Origin: JAYEIA01 sp964472505
Lineage (GTDB): Bacteria; Bacteroidota; Bacteroidia; Bacteroidales; JAADGE01
Length of the DNA stretch: 54,049 nucleotides
Assembly: GCA_964472505.1 (NCBI GenBank)
Contig: CAYYQW010000019.1
Location: forward strand, 1-54,049
Direction of reading: 5' to 3'
The notes under the pieces were generated by a model that saw only the letters and a list, made by a program, of their open reading frames with translations, was not told the origin of the DNA and made no database searches. Position numbers and translations under genes: made by a program. Each line of letters opens with the position of its first letter. The first letter of the stretch is position 1. Of the stretch, positions 36,301 through 44,551 are shown one piece after another.

Positions 36301-37977
36301 GAAATTCAAGATAAAGAGCAAAAATCAATTATAGCAACACTATCTGATTCACAATTTTTGCTTCAATCAATCATATTGATTTATGATGAGATAAAAATTA
36401 AGTTTTCGGATATTCCCGAAAACGGTATTTGGATTTCACATAATCCGGCTTACCCGGGAAGCAAGTATTACCGCATGGTAATAAATACCAAAACCGGCAA
36501 GCATTTCGACATTTCTCTGTCGATAGAAAAAGAATTGATGAACCGGAAAATTTCGGAAAAATTATTTCGCAGCATAGCCTTATCCGGGCATCCATACGGA
36601 GCTCCGATTGTTGCCAAATTTGGTTGTATAAATCCGAAAACCGGTGCCTTCTCGGCTAAATATATTGGTGAATTAACAGCTTGGGAACGTATTCGCACGC
36701 TGGCCGATTTGCCCTCGGCCATTGAAGAACAACGCCCCAATGCATGGCGAAAACTGTTCATTCGTTCCATGAGCACCTTTTACAGAGCATGGAATAATTG
36801 CGAGAGGGAGATTACTCCCGGTTATTTAAGCCCGTCTAATGTAGTGGTATCCGAAAATGATTTTTCTTATGCCTCAAAAATTTTATCCTTATCCGGTTGG
36901 AAGAAGATGACAAATTTTTCGGAACTTTTTACGCAGCTCTATCATAACTTTTATCTAAAAACCGAAAGTCACTATCCGGGTGCCGGAGATAAGCTCAAAT
37001 CCGGTTGGATGTTTCATGCTTTATGTGAAGCTTTCGGAAACCGCAAAGGGCAAAAAATGACAGGTAAGCTCGTTACAGAGCTTGAAAAATCAGCAAACAA
37101 TTCAGATTTAGAAAACACAATCTTAAGTCATGCAAAAAAATACTTGGCAGGATTTAAAGGCCGAGTGTATTTTCCGTTGGCTATGTTTAATGCCATTGAC
37201 CGATTTACGGATTGGGCAGAAAAAACTCCCTTGGCTTCATCCAAAGCTAAAGACCAAACCGTCAGCGAATTAATAGACTTGTATGATCTTCAAAAATACC
37301 CGGATATGGTTCGTTTTAAATTCTACAGCGAAACCTATTTTAAGGATATTTCGCAGGGTATTGATGAAAAATTTGAAAATCTGCTCAGCCGCATGAGCGA
37401 CGATCCGGAGGCTCTGCCCATTCAATTCACCGAGCTTTCCGAATTGCAGGAAGAACTTGTAAAAACTACCGATAAAGAAGTTTTTGCAAAACTGGTCTTT
37501 CCGGATATCTATGAGCAATACAAAATAGATTTCCTAAAACAGGAAGAAGGCAGCAGCGAAACACTCATCGTAAAAACACACATTAAAGATAAAAAAGGCT
37601 ACGAATACATTATGCGCCAACCCATTCATGCCGAAGAAGTGGGCACGCTGTATAAACTTTTTTATAAAGAAAATTATCCTAAACAAATCTCGCAAATGGA
37701 TAAGCATTATATTGTAACCGATACTTACGATCGGGTGGTCGGCGGCTTATGCTACAAATATGTAGATGACCACGTGGTGCTGCTGGACGGAATGGCAGTT
37801 ACTTCGTCATTACACAACCGAGGAATCGGCTCGGCCATGATGAAAAACTTTTTCACACTTATGAAAGCCGAAGCGGTTAAAACCATTAAAGCTCACTTTC
37901 TGTTTGGTAATTATTATCTGAAACACCAGTTTAGAGTAGATCAGAAATGGGGAGCTTTGGTTAAAAACTTGAAATAA
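33391..37977 (+). CDS. Giant ANL (acyl-CoA synthetase)-GNAT fusion protein
   Basis: 1528 aa from the ATG at 33391; a TTG start at 33355 is possible but has no better context. Residues about 50-625 are an ANL adenylating domain of the long-chain acyl-CoA synthetase type. They have the P-loop TTMFTSGSTGMPKG (about 256-269), the A5 motif LNSGFGMTEATGG, YWLETGDIFRINQDG, DRVKDIYKNSKGQTVAPGHIE, and the A10 lysine in GELTPKGTFKRKQI, all intact. Residues about 700-1380 are a long mostly helical part with no domain I can name; it includes AKYIGELTAWERIRTLADLP and WRKLFIRSMSTFYRAW. The last 120 residues are a GNAT acetyltransferase (acetyl-CoA loop NRGIGSAMM at about 1475). No carrier-protein domain was seen. 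It may activate a fatty or other carboxylic acid and pass it on, but this is inference. Confidence 0.75.
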   Translation: MQDIKQLLSSEDADFYKPAIVQKLFNEAENYFSNNTETAAQSWWPEYLRRTRKPAFLSKLKSEEDRHKWAEHCFIILQKSNFGFLDLMQQRVSEHGDKVLFRDVRAGRNIRWTYRQAFNRMTETAALIRRIQADKPRVALFLDNSTDGAISDLACLAFGIYNAPLNVHFSEDILAHIFKITETNIVITDNKRRLEKAKAAADKIGKKIVFIVTAAETAVSSGADYYFSKAIKKSSLKKDIELLKQFRKRPIDQVATTMFTSGSTGMPKGVSFSEYNIVSKRYARAAALPTVGKDEVFICYLPLFHTFGRYLEMTGSIFWGGTYVFSGNPSAATLLSLFPQINPTGFISVPVRWVQIYEECMKYIEPHMPDEEVRLVVRKIVGTRLNWGLSAAGYLDPKIFKFFIRNGIYLNSGFGMTEATGGITMTPPGEYIENSTGITLPGMKTRLKDNGELELKSHYLARYFDEGAGPEDRIPFPHEDNYWLETGDIFRINQDGHHEIIDRVKDIYKNSKGQTVAPGHIEKKFTGVPGIKTTFLVGDGKAHNVLLIVPDKADPIFESFGNEDNIREYYRQIIMTANKELAPYERIVNFSLLERDFDMEKGELTPKGTFKRKQILQNFKDVIDELYKSNIITIEYPDFSVIIPRWLYRDLGILETDIVKNKNGILNKASGKILKIAKTKQAEQYIIGNFSYTVENGIIDPGRMIRQPLLWAGNAELIDFFPCKDSFELPLKQFSPQVCVQTDEKYKSEAEMPQLKGIGDPELIFLNSLLFSALFANTETALNSLFEIEKLFPTYDKHKADIVRRRLESLACHPSEELRMNAYRILLSGDPDPDYSQIFPSFIKSGKTFLNTEMIEKIAKSDFGKKQLEAFRKRMHAYRKGFTGKQSQHSEQQFETIFQLLKHFGLKNLSYYSTIRAEMANWILLKNEPFLSKKAEQTLTELYKEFEKFVQKENRQLPEKQWNKKIVFDNEIQDKEQKSIIATLSDSQFLLQSIILIYDEIKIKFSDIPENGIWISHNPAYPGSKYYRMVINTKTGKHFDISLSIEKELMNRKISEKLFRSIALSGHPYGAPIVAKFGCINPKTGAFSAKYIGELTAWERIRTLADLPSAIEEQRPNAWRKLFIRSMSTFYRAWNNCEREITPGYLSPSNVVVSENDFSYASKILSLSGWKKMTNFSELFTQLYHNFYLKTESHYPGAGDKLKSGWMFHALCEAFGNRKGQKMTGKLVTELEKSANNSDLENTILSHAKKYLAGFKGRVYFPLAMFNAIDRFTDWAEKTPLASSKAKDQTVSELIDLYDLQKYPDMVRFKFYSETYFKDISQGIDEKFENLLSRMSDDPEALPIQFTELSELQEELVKTTDKEVFAKLVFPDIYEQYKIDFLKQEEGSSETLIVKTHIKDKKGYEYIMRQPIHAEEVGTLYKLFYKENYPKQISQMDKHYIVTDTYDRVVGGLCYKYVDDHVVLLDGMAVTSSLHNRGIGSAMMKNFFTLMKAEAVKTIKAHFLFGNYYLKHQFRVDQKWGALVKNLK

Positions 37978-37980
37978 AAT

Positions 37981-38151
37981 TGCTTAGGAACGGTTATGAA
38001 ATAAGATATAATAGTTGGCGAAGTTATTTTGTTCTTTAACAACTTGAAAAATTTGCGAATAGCACAGCTATTTAAGAACTTTTTCAAGGAAGTTAAAGGG
38101 CAAAAGAAAAAGCAAACCGTTATAGATTATTTCGTATCCGTTCCTTAAGCA
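37981..38151. repeat. 171-bp imperfect palindrome (MITE-like)
   Basis: Outer ends TGCTTAGGAACGG and CCGTTCCTTAAGCA are inverted copies. Matching inner blocks are GAAATAA/TTATTTC, TATAA/TTATA, CTTTAAC/GTTAAAG and CTTGAAAAA/TTTTTCAAG, and the apex is AATAG-CACAG-CTATT near 38058-38072. The whole folds as one long hairpin. It begins right after the stop of the large fusion gene. No target-site duplication was seen. Confidence 0.85.
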
Positions 38152-38163
38152 GCCCAAAACAAA

Positions 38164-38190
38164 ACAGCCGGGATTTAACCGGCTATTTTG
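38164..38190 (-). terminator. Terminator overlapping the purS stop
   Basis: AGCCGG (38166-38171) pairs with CCGGCT (38179-38184). On the minus strand the stem is followed by a T-rich run. The stem overlaps the purS stop codon (38183-38185). Confidence 0.65.
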
Positions 38191-38437
38191 TTTGTTCCAC
38201 CGTAAATTCATAACTTTCCATCACGGGGTTGGATAGTATTTTTTTGCAGGCTTCCTCTGTTTTTTCTTCGGCTTCGCTTTGGCTTTCGGCTTCCAGCTGC
38301 ATGCTGATATGTTTTCCGATGCGCACATCATGAACGCCGGAGAAACCAATATTTTTCATACTTGAAGTTACGGCTTTCCCTTGCGGATCAAGCAAAGCTT
38401 TCAAAGGCATTACATTAATTTCGGCTGTGTATTTCAT
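38183..38437 (-). CDS. purS: Phosphoribosylformylglycinamidine synthase, PurS subunit
   Basis: 84 aa from Met at 38437 (MKYTAEINVMPLKALLDPQGKAV), the normal length. Family features are VMPLKALLDPQGKAVTSSMKNIGFSGVHDVRIGKHI and the EEKTEEACKKILSNPVMESYEF C-terminus. PurS bridges PurL and PurQ in the FGAM synthase complex of de novo purine synthesis. Neither partner is in the window; in other bacteria purS often neighbours purQ or purL, so the stand-alone position is unusual. It lies 62 bp downstream of the methyltransferase gene and may be read from its transcript. Confidence 0.92.
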   Translation of the reverse strand: MKYTAEINVMPLKALLDPQGKAVTSSMKNIGFSGVHDVRIGKHISMQLEAESQSEAEEKTEEACKKILSNPVMESYEFTVEQTK

Positions 38438-38499
38438 GGTCTGAGAATTTTTAAGCAAAAATGTACTTTTTTAATGAATTCAACAAAATGAATTCTAAG

Positions 38500-39228
38500 C
38501 TATGAGGCTTCCACAACTAAAGGAATACTGTCGGCAGTATAGATATCGCGTTTAAAACTTCCGAAAAAATTTAATCCGGAAAAGCCGGCTTGCCCTAATA
38601 TATTTTCCAAATCATGCTTTCGAAGAGGATATAATTCTACCGTATTGTTTATAAGCAATCCGGATTGTTTATCGGTTAATTGTGTTTCAAAATTTATCAA
38701 ACCGGTTTCTCGAGAATAGTTGTAATTTCGCACAAAACGTATTCGGTCGTTTTCAATACTTGGCAATCCCGATAATTGATTATCTAATATTCGGTCGTAA
38801 TTTATGATTTGCAACAGCAATTTTCCTTTGGGTGTTAATAATGTGCGAGCTTGTTCCAAAAAATCTTTAATGCGAGCCAATGAGTTTAGGTGTACCAAGG
38901 TGTTGCCAAAACAAAGAATTCCGTCAAAACGTCCGGCATCAAAACGTTTGGCAATTTTCGCCATATCTTCGGTATGAAAAACAGGCTTTTTTGGCATGGA
39001 CCTGCTGTTGTTTCGAGCCATATCAATCATTTTCTCGTCTAAGTCAAGCGCAATAACTTGTTTGCATTCTTGAGCTAAAGCAATGGCAGTTTTTCCGACA
39101 GCACATCCGATATCCAACAAGCTCAGCCCCTCAAGCGAGCCAAAGCTGTCTTTCACAAAATTGGCTTTAGCCGGACTGTCGGGAAAAATTTGTTCATAAT
39201 AATCCGCTATACTTTCATAAAAACCCAT
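38500..39228 (-). CDS. Class I SAM-dependent methyltransferase
   Basis: 242 aa. Motif I is LSLLDIGCAVGKTAIALAQ (E/DxGxxxG, about 34-52) and the acidic end of strand 2 is ALDLDEKMIDMA; FDGILCFGNTLVHL and LTPKGKLLLQIINYDRIL follow as later motifs. The N-terminus FYESIADYYEQIFP is shared by many small-molecule methyltransferases. The substrate is unknown. It lies 12 bp downstream of the AbgT gene, so probably in its transcript. Confidence 0.9.
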   Translation of the reverse strand: MGFYESIADYYEQIFPDSPAKANFVKDSFGSLEGLSLLDIGCAVGKTAIALAQECKQVIALDLDEKMIDMARNNSRSMPKKPVFHTEDMAKIAKRFDAGRFDGILCFGNTLVHLNSLARIKDFLEQARTLLTPKGKLLLQIINYDRILDNQLSGLPSIENDRIRFVRNYNYSRETGLINFETQLTDKQSGLLINNTVELYPLRKHDLENILGQAGFSGLNFFGSFKRDIYTADSIPLVVEAS

Positions 39229-39240
39229 ATCACATATTTT

Positions 39241-40800
39241 TTACAAATAAATGCCTTCTCCTACTCCAATTGGCAGGTTCAAAGCAAACCAAATAAATAA
39301 AAGTGCAACCCACATAACAAACAAAATTGCTGCATAAGGTACCAATAAAGAAATAATGGTGCCGATTCCGAGGCGTTTATCGTATTGCCGCACCCAGCCC
39401 AAAAGCAAAGGAAAATAAACATACAGCGGGCTGATACTGTTAGTAATGGAATCACCAACGCGGTACATTAATTGCACAAAGCCCGGACTGTAGCCTAATT
39501 GTGCCAACATGGGTATGAAAATGGGTGCAAAAATAGCCCACTTAGCCGATCCGCTTCCCAAAAAGATATTAAGAAAAGCCACAATCACCATAAACAATAC
39601 AAAAAGCAAAGGACCGGTAAGTCCGGTTGCCGTCAGGAAGTTGGCACCTTTTACGGCCAGTATGGTATCTAAATTCGACCATGAAAACATATATATAAAT
39701 TGTGCCACCACCAACATAAGCACAATGTAACCGGCCAGATTGCGCATGCCGTGCTCCATGTGTTTTATGATATCATCAAATTTCTTTATGGTACCTACGG
39801 CTCTTCCGTAAAAATAGCCGGGCAGAGCAAACATCATAAACAAAATCGGAATCAAGCCTCTGAGAAAGGGCGAGGGAACTATGCCGCCGGTTTCTTGGTT
39901 ACGCAAAGGAGCACCGGGTGGTGCAACTAAAAGTGTGGTAACAACAACAAAAGCAAGAAAAGCTATTCCGGCATGTTTTAAACCTTTCTTCTCGTCCGAG
40001 CTTAGCTCGGAATTTTGTTCGGCAAATTTTGCCGTATGCCCCATTCCGGCAAAACCGGCGGTTCGGGGAATGGTGTATCGCTTAACAATAAAGGCTCCCG
40101 CAAAACCCAACACAAGTGTGGAAGCTATCATAAAATACCAATTTGCGGTAGCGCTTACCTCCATGGCCGGCACCATGGATTCGGTAATTTGAGTACTGAT
40201 ACCCGCCAAAAGCACATCGGTTCCGGCGATGAATAAGTTAGCGGTAAAACCGGCCGTAGCTCCGGCATAACCGGCAATAAGGCCTGCAATGGGATGATAA
40301 CCGAGTTGCATAAAAATAAGCGCAGCAATGGGCGGCACTACAACCACCCCGGCATCGGAACCAATATTTCCGCTGGCTCCGATAATAAAAATCACGGGAA
40401 ATATAATTTGTTTAGGGGTAGAAAAAGCAATTTTTCGCATGATAACAGCCAAAAGCCCACTTTGCTCGGCAATTGAAACTCCCATTAGCATCACTAAGAC
40501 AAGTCCAAGAGGAGCAAAATGCGCAAAATTAGTTACCAGATTTTGCAAAAACCAACGCAAGCCTTCGCCGGTGGCTAAACTCTCAGCCTCAATTATTTCG
40601 CCCTGCGGATCTTGTACAGTAACTCCGAAATAAGCTGTTACAGCACTTATGAGCACTATAATAATACATATCCATACAAACATCCAAAAAGGATGCGGCA
40701 GTTTATTGCCGGCAACTTCCACCCAACGCAGAAATCCTTTAGCCTGTTCCACATTCTCCAATTTTTCGTTGTCTTGATTCTTGTTTTGTTTGTTCTCCAT
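39241..40800 (-). CDS. AbgT-family transporter
   Basis: 519 aa with about 12 transmembrane helices. Family blocks include FAPLGLVLVMLMGVSIAEQSGLL, the IGASGNIGSDAGVVVVPPIAALIF segment, TANLFIAGTDVLLAGIS and the GSGSAKWAIFAPIFIPM hairpin. AbgT proteins carry p-aminobenzoyl-glutamate; members from other bacteria export sulfonamides, so import of folate breakdown products or drug efflux are both possible. It sits at the head of a run with a methyltransferase (12 bp) and purS. Confidence 0.92.
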   Translation of the reverse strand: MENKQNKNQDNEKLENVEQAKGFLRWVEVAGNKLPHPFWMFVWICIIIVLISAVTAYFGVTVQDPQGEIIEAESLATGEGLRWFLQNLVTNFAHFAPLGLVLVMLMGVSIAEQSGLLAVIMRKIAFSTPKQIIFPVIFIIGASGNIGSDAGVVVVPPIAALIFMQLGYHPIAGLIAGYAGATAGFTANLFIAGTDVLLAGISTQITESMVPAMEVSATANWYFMIASTLVLGFAGAFIVKRYTIPRTAGFAGMGHTAKFAEQNSELSSDEKKGLKHAGIAFLAFVVVTTLLVAPPGAPLRNQETGGIVPSPFLRGLIPILFMMFALPGYFYGRAVGTIKKFDDIIKHMEHGMRNLAGYIVLMLVVAQFIYMFSWSNLDTILAVKGANFLTATGLTGPLLFVLFMVIVAFLNIFLGSGSAKWAIFAPIFIPMLAQLGYSPGFVQLMYRVGDSITNSISPLYVYFPLLLGWVRQYDKRLGIGTIISLLVPYAAILFVMWVALLFIWFALNLPIGVGEGIYL

Positions 40801-41195
40801 ATTTATTAAGTTTTGCGGCTGTCAAAAATGCTATTTTTTTTTATTCTGCAAAAAGAAATCGAATATTGAGACCCGAAAATCTCCCCAAAAGCATTTTTTT
40901 TAAAATGACAGAAATGATATTGTGCGAAAATTAAGTATGATTATCCTTTAGCCAATCGGTTTTTGTATTGGAGGAAAGCCGGCTGTTTGAAACTCAAGAG
41001 CCTGCTCTTTATGTATGAAAAATTGAACTTTCTTTGTGAGATTCAGGCTAACAACTTATAAAAAAACAGGCAAAATTTCCGAAATACAGGATGCCATTTA
41101 TTAATAAACGGATTCACTGCATTCGTCAAAATCGCTCCAATAAAACACCGAAGTTTGCGTATAATTACAAAAAGTAACCATTAACACATACAATT
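40801..41195. other. Divergent intergenic region, AbgT / small secreted protein
   Basis: AT-rich, with no gene, tRNA or strong hairpin seen. A weak -7 match (GAAGTTTG, 41150-41157) could serve the small secreted protein gene. No Bacteroidota box was seen before the AbgT gene. Confidence 0.4.
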
Positions 41196-41546
41196 ATGAA
41201 AACACTATCAAAATTATCAGCATTAATGCTTACTCTAATCTTCTTTTCAGGCATGGCAGTTGCGCAAAGCTATACCATACAAGGCAGCCAAACACGCAGC
41301 ACGCCGGGCAGCAATGCTAAATTGGAATGCAATCCGATACAAATAACGAAAGATGTAAAAATCACTGCCGTATCGGGCGATAATGCCGGTTTTTGGATTT
41401 CAAACGGCAGCACAACCGTTGCCTCTTTTTGGGAACCCAACGATGCTTCGGCCGTAGGAACCGTTTTAAAACCGGGTACTTACTATGTGTATCCTAACTT
41501 GCGTAAAAATCAAAATTATGCCACCATTAGCATAAAATTGGAATAA
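41196..41546 (+). CDS. Small secreted protein of unknown function
   Basis: 116 aa with a strong signal peptide (ending AVAQ). The mature part of about 92 residues is rich in Ser, Thr and Asn with a likely all-beta fold (YTIQGSQTRSTPG; FWISNGSTTVASFWEPND; LKPGTYYVYPNLR). No cysteine pair is formed (one Cys). It looks like a small beta-sandwich domain, without a T9SS sorting signal. It stands alone and is followed by a terminator. The function is unknown. Confidence 0.7.
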   Translation: MKTLSKLSALMLTLIFFSGMAVAQSYTIQGSQTRSTPGSNAKLECNPIQITKDVKITAVSGDNAGFWISNGSTTVASFWEPNDASAVGTVLKPGTYYVYPNLRKNQNYATISIKLE

Positions 41547-41590
41547 GTCATTAAACCCTATTACAGTGCAATTAATGTTTGGCACTATTC

Positions 41591-41633
41591 AAGCCCAAAG
41601 CGCTTTAATCGGCAATTTGGGTTTGTTTTTTTG
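41591..41633 (+). terminator. Rho-independent terminator of the small secreted protein gene
   Basis: CCCAAA (41594-41599) pairs with TTTGGG (41616-41621) around a long loop, followed by TTTGTTTTTTT. Confidence 0.6.
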
Positions 41634-41661
41634 AAGCTTTTAAAAAAAATCTCGATTTTTC

Positions 41662-43179
41662 CTAAAACTGAAAATAAATAAAAGCCTGCAAATCAGCTGT
41701 TCGAACTTGCCATATTATGAAAACTACGGCAACAGCCGTTGCAGCTTTAGCCCAAATCGGGAAATCAACGAACCATTGTCGGTATTTTGCTTTAAAGTCG
41801 GCCGAAAGCCAATGAATGACAAGTGCAAAAAGCATAATTCCGAAAACGGATTTGTAAGCTGCAATAATTTCAAAAATTTTACTAAAATCAAATGCCGTAG
41901 CAATCTGATTCATAATGCCGTTGGCCGCTTCCATGGATTCCGAACGAAACCATATACGAGTAGCCGTAATAAAATTAAAGGTAAGAAAAATAGCGTAAAA
42001 ACGTACCGGCCAAGAGCGGTTATTTTTGAAAGGGCTTATTTGTCGCCAATATTTATAAACCACCAATCCGATTCCGTTAAGCCCTCCCCAAATTACAAAT
42101 TGCCAGCTGGCTCCATGCCACAGGCCGCCCAAGAGCATGGTCAGCATCAAATTAAAATTGGTGCGTACTTTGCCGTGCCTGTTTCCGCCCAAAGGAATGT
42201 AAAGATAATCTTTGAGCCAGGAAGAAAGCGAAATATGCCAGCGTTTCCAAAATTCGCCGGTATGCAATGCTTTATAAGGTGAGTTAAAATTAACAGGCAA
42301 GCGAAAACCCATGAGCAGAGCCACGCCAATGGCTATATCGGTATAACCGGAAAAATCGGCATACACTTGAACGGAGTAACCGAATACGGCCATAAGATTC
42401 TCGAAGCCGCCGTATGTTAAAGGCGATGCAAACACACGGTCCACAAAATTAACGGCAATATAATCGGCCACAAAGAGTTTCTTCATAAGCCCGTTAAGAA
42501 TCCAAAAAAGGGCAATACCAAACTCAGCCTTTGTGATGCGGTATTCTTTATAAATTTGCGGAATAAATTCCGAAGCTCTCACAATGGGTCCCGCCACTAA
42601 TTGCGGGAAAAATGACACGTAAAAGCCAAAATCAAGTATGTTTTTGACAGGTTTAAGCTTTCCTCGATAAATATCTACGGAATAGCTGATGGTTTGAAAG
42701 GTAAAAAATGAAATTCCCACCGGCAATATAATCTTATCAATACTAAAATGTGTGCCGGCAAATTGATTGGCCCATTTAGCAAATAAATCTACAGCTGCAA
42801 AATTGGTGTCAAAAAGGTAATTAAGCGTTTCCACAAAAAATTCTGCGTATTTATAATAGGCCAATACTCCGAGATTTACAAACACGCTCAAAGCTACCAA
42901 AAGTTTAGCCTTCGTACGATTATCGGAACGATAAATACCTCTGCCGATATAAAAATCAACTACGGTAGAAAAAATCAGAAGAAAAAAGAAAAACTCGCTT
43001 GTTTTGTAATAAAAAAACAAACTCATCAAAAACAGGTAAGCATTTCGAGGAACGCGTTTTTTATGAATAACAGTGTATCCGGCCAATACAACGGTAAAAA
43101 AAGCCCAAAAATAAAACCGCGTAAAAATCAGCGGTGCATCAGGGTTAAAAAGAAAAATATTTTTTAGATATTCTGTCAT
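41662..43179 (-). CDS. MBOAT-family O-acyltransferase (AlgI/PatA-like)
   Basis: 505 aa with about 11 membrane helices. MBOAT hallmarks are FVSFFPQLVAGPIVRASEFIPQI, WHISLSSWLKDYLYIPLGGN, and LLGGLWHGASWQFVIWGGLNG, which holds the catalytic histidine. Such proteins move acetyl groups across the inner membrane onto envelope polymers (alginate, peptidoglycan, O-antigen). It is the last gene of a run with two SGNH proteins, 95 bp upstream, which are the usual partners that place the acetyl group. Alginate genes are absent, so the acceptor is probably another polymer. Confidence 0.9.
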   Translation of the reverse strand: MTEYLKNIFLFNPDAPLIFTRFYFWAFFTVVLAGYTVIHKKRVPRNAYLFLMSLFFYYKTSEFFFFLLIFSTVVDFYIGRGIYRSDNRTKAKLLVALSVFVNLGVLAYYKYAEFFVETLNYLFDTNFAAVDLFAKWANQFAGTHFSIDKIILPVGISFFTFQTISYSVDIYRGKLKPVKNILDFGFYVSFFPQLVAGPIVRASEFIPQIYKEYRITKAEFGIALFWILNGLMKKLFVADYIAVNFVDRVFASPLTYGGFENLMAVFGYSVQVYADFSGYTDIAIGVALLMGFRLPVNFNSPYKALHTGEFWKRWHISLSSWLKDYLYIPLGGNRHGKVRTNFNLMLTMLLGGLWHGASWQFVIWGGLNGIGLVVYKYWRQISPFKNNRSWPVRFYAIFLTFNFITATRIWFRSESMEAANGIMNQIATAFDFSKIFEIIAAYKSVFGIMLFALVIHWLSADFKAKYRQWFVDFPIWAKAATAVAVVFIIWQVRTADLQAFIYFQF

Positions 43180-43274
43180 TCAGTTGCCTGTTGAATTAAT
43201 AATGTGTACTTGCCGGCTAAATGCGCCCAAAACTATTTATAAAAAAGGAATTTTAAGAATTTCTTTATATTTAT

Positions 43275-44546
43275 TTATTGAGTGTTAATATCATAAACCG
43301 GTGCAATAGAGCTAATATGCTCATCGTAAGCTTTCAAAACTGCCCAAAAGAACAAATTACCTTTTATAAGATAACCGCTTGGGGTAAAATGAATTCTGTC
43401 GTAAGCCATTAATCCGTCTTTATGCCAAAGGTATGAAGAGTTAAGCCCGCCCATAATTTCATAAAAATTCCAGACGCCGCAATTATAAGACTCGGCAGTT
43501 TCCAATATTACAGCTTCGGCTTTTTGCGTATTTGTGTTCGGGTATCGGCGCCGATAATAACTATCATTGGGCACGGTCATAACTACGGCTGCCTGCGGAG
43601 CGGCTTGTTGTATCTTCCTTAACAGTTCGGTATAATTTTGCTTATAATAATCCGGCTTAAAGTTGCGGGTATAAGTATCATTGGTGCCCAACGATATAAT
43701 AACCAAATCGGGCCGAAGCGCCTCCAATTGCCGTTCAAAACGTACACATCGGTTGTAAGAAGGTAAAGAAGCTCCGTTGATACCGGAATCATGATAAACA
43801 ATGCCCGGGTCATCGGTTTCAAAGCTTATGCCGTAGAGAGTAAAGCGGTCTTGTTTTTCATCCGTTTTTTCAAACTGCATTTTCAAACGCTTAAAATATT
43901 TCCGGAATCGTATTTCCGTATAATCAAGTTCGGGAAACTCTTTTATGGTGTATTCTCCAAAAGAATCGGGAAAAGCTATTTGAAAAGATCTGTCATGAAA
44001 ATCATGAAAAACTTTTATCCGATTAAAATCGTAATCCAAATAATCCGGATTTGAAGCAAAGGACAAAGTAGCAGTCGTGTCTCTCGTTTCGGCCTGAATT
44101 CCCAAAACACCGGGATAACAGGCACTTCTCCCGACATTTTTGCAAGCAGTCCAATTGCCCGTAACACGAAAAGAATAATTTCTCGGGCCGCGCGAGCCAC
44201 CCACAATATAAGGAAAAACCAAACCTCTGCCACCGTTTAATCCGGGATAAAAGCTTTGAAATTGCTTTCGGGCTTGACCCGAATATATTCCGGCTTGTAT
44301 ATGAGAGCCTCCGAAATGGACAATATTTATTTTGCCCTCACCGCGTTTTATGAGTTTATCAAACTTAAGCCAAAGGCTGTCAAATTGATAAGTCTCGCCC
44401 GGAAACTGAATTGTATTTTTATCGTAATGAATATAATTATAAGCATACTCACGGTAGGGGTAATCATCAGCTTGTGCCGAAACCGTTTGTATTCCGGAAG
44501 CTGCAAGCGTACAGAGTATGAAAAGAATGATTGTATTTCGAAGCAT
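43275..44546 (-). CDS. SGNH/GDSL-family hydrolase or acetyltransferase (soluble, secreted)
   Basis: 423 aa with a signal peptide (ending TVSAQ). The SGNH blocks are the nucleophile Ser in VHFGGSHIQAG (block I, GGS in place of GDS), GTND in ISLGTNDTYT (block III) and DRIHFTPSGY (block V Asp and His). Between blocks I and III there is an insert of about 170 residues (TGNWTACKNVG, then a beta-rich part), as in periplasmic acetyl-transfer SGNH proteins. It is probably periplasmic. It lies 5 bp downstream of a second SGNH gene and 95 bp upstream of the MBOAT gene, so it belongs to the O-acetylation set. Confidence 0.85.
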   Translation of the reverse strand: MLRNTIILFILCTLAASGIQTVSAQADDYPYREYAYNYIHYDKNTIQFPGETYQFDSLWLKFDKLIKRGEGKINIVHFGGSHIQAGIYSGQARKQFQSFYPGLNGGRGLVFPYIVGGSRGPRNYSFRVTGNWTACKNVGRSACYPGVLGIQAETRDTTATLSFASNPDYLDYDFNRIKVFHDFHDRSFQIAFPDSFGEYTIKEFPELDYTEIRFRKYFKRLKMQFEKTDEKQDRFTLYGISFETDDPGIVYHDSGINGASLPSYNRCVRFERQLEALRPDLVIISLGTNDTYTRNFKPDYYKQNYTELLRKIQQAAPQAAVVMTVPNDSYYRRRYPNTNTQKAEAVILETAESYNCGVWNFYEIMGGLNSSYLWHKDGLMAYDRIHFTPSGYLIKGNLFFWAVLKAYDEHISSIAPVYDINTQ

Positions 44547-44551
44547 TAAAT

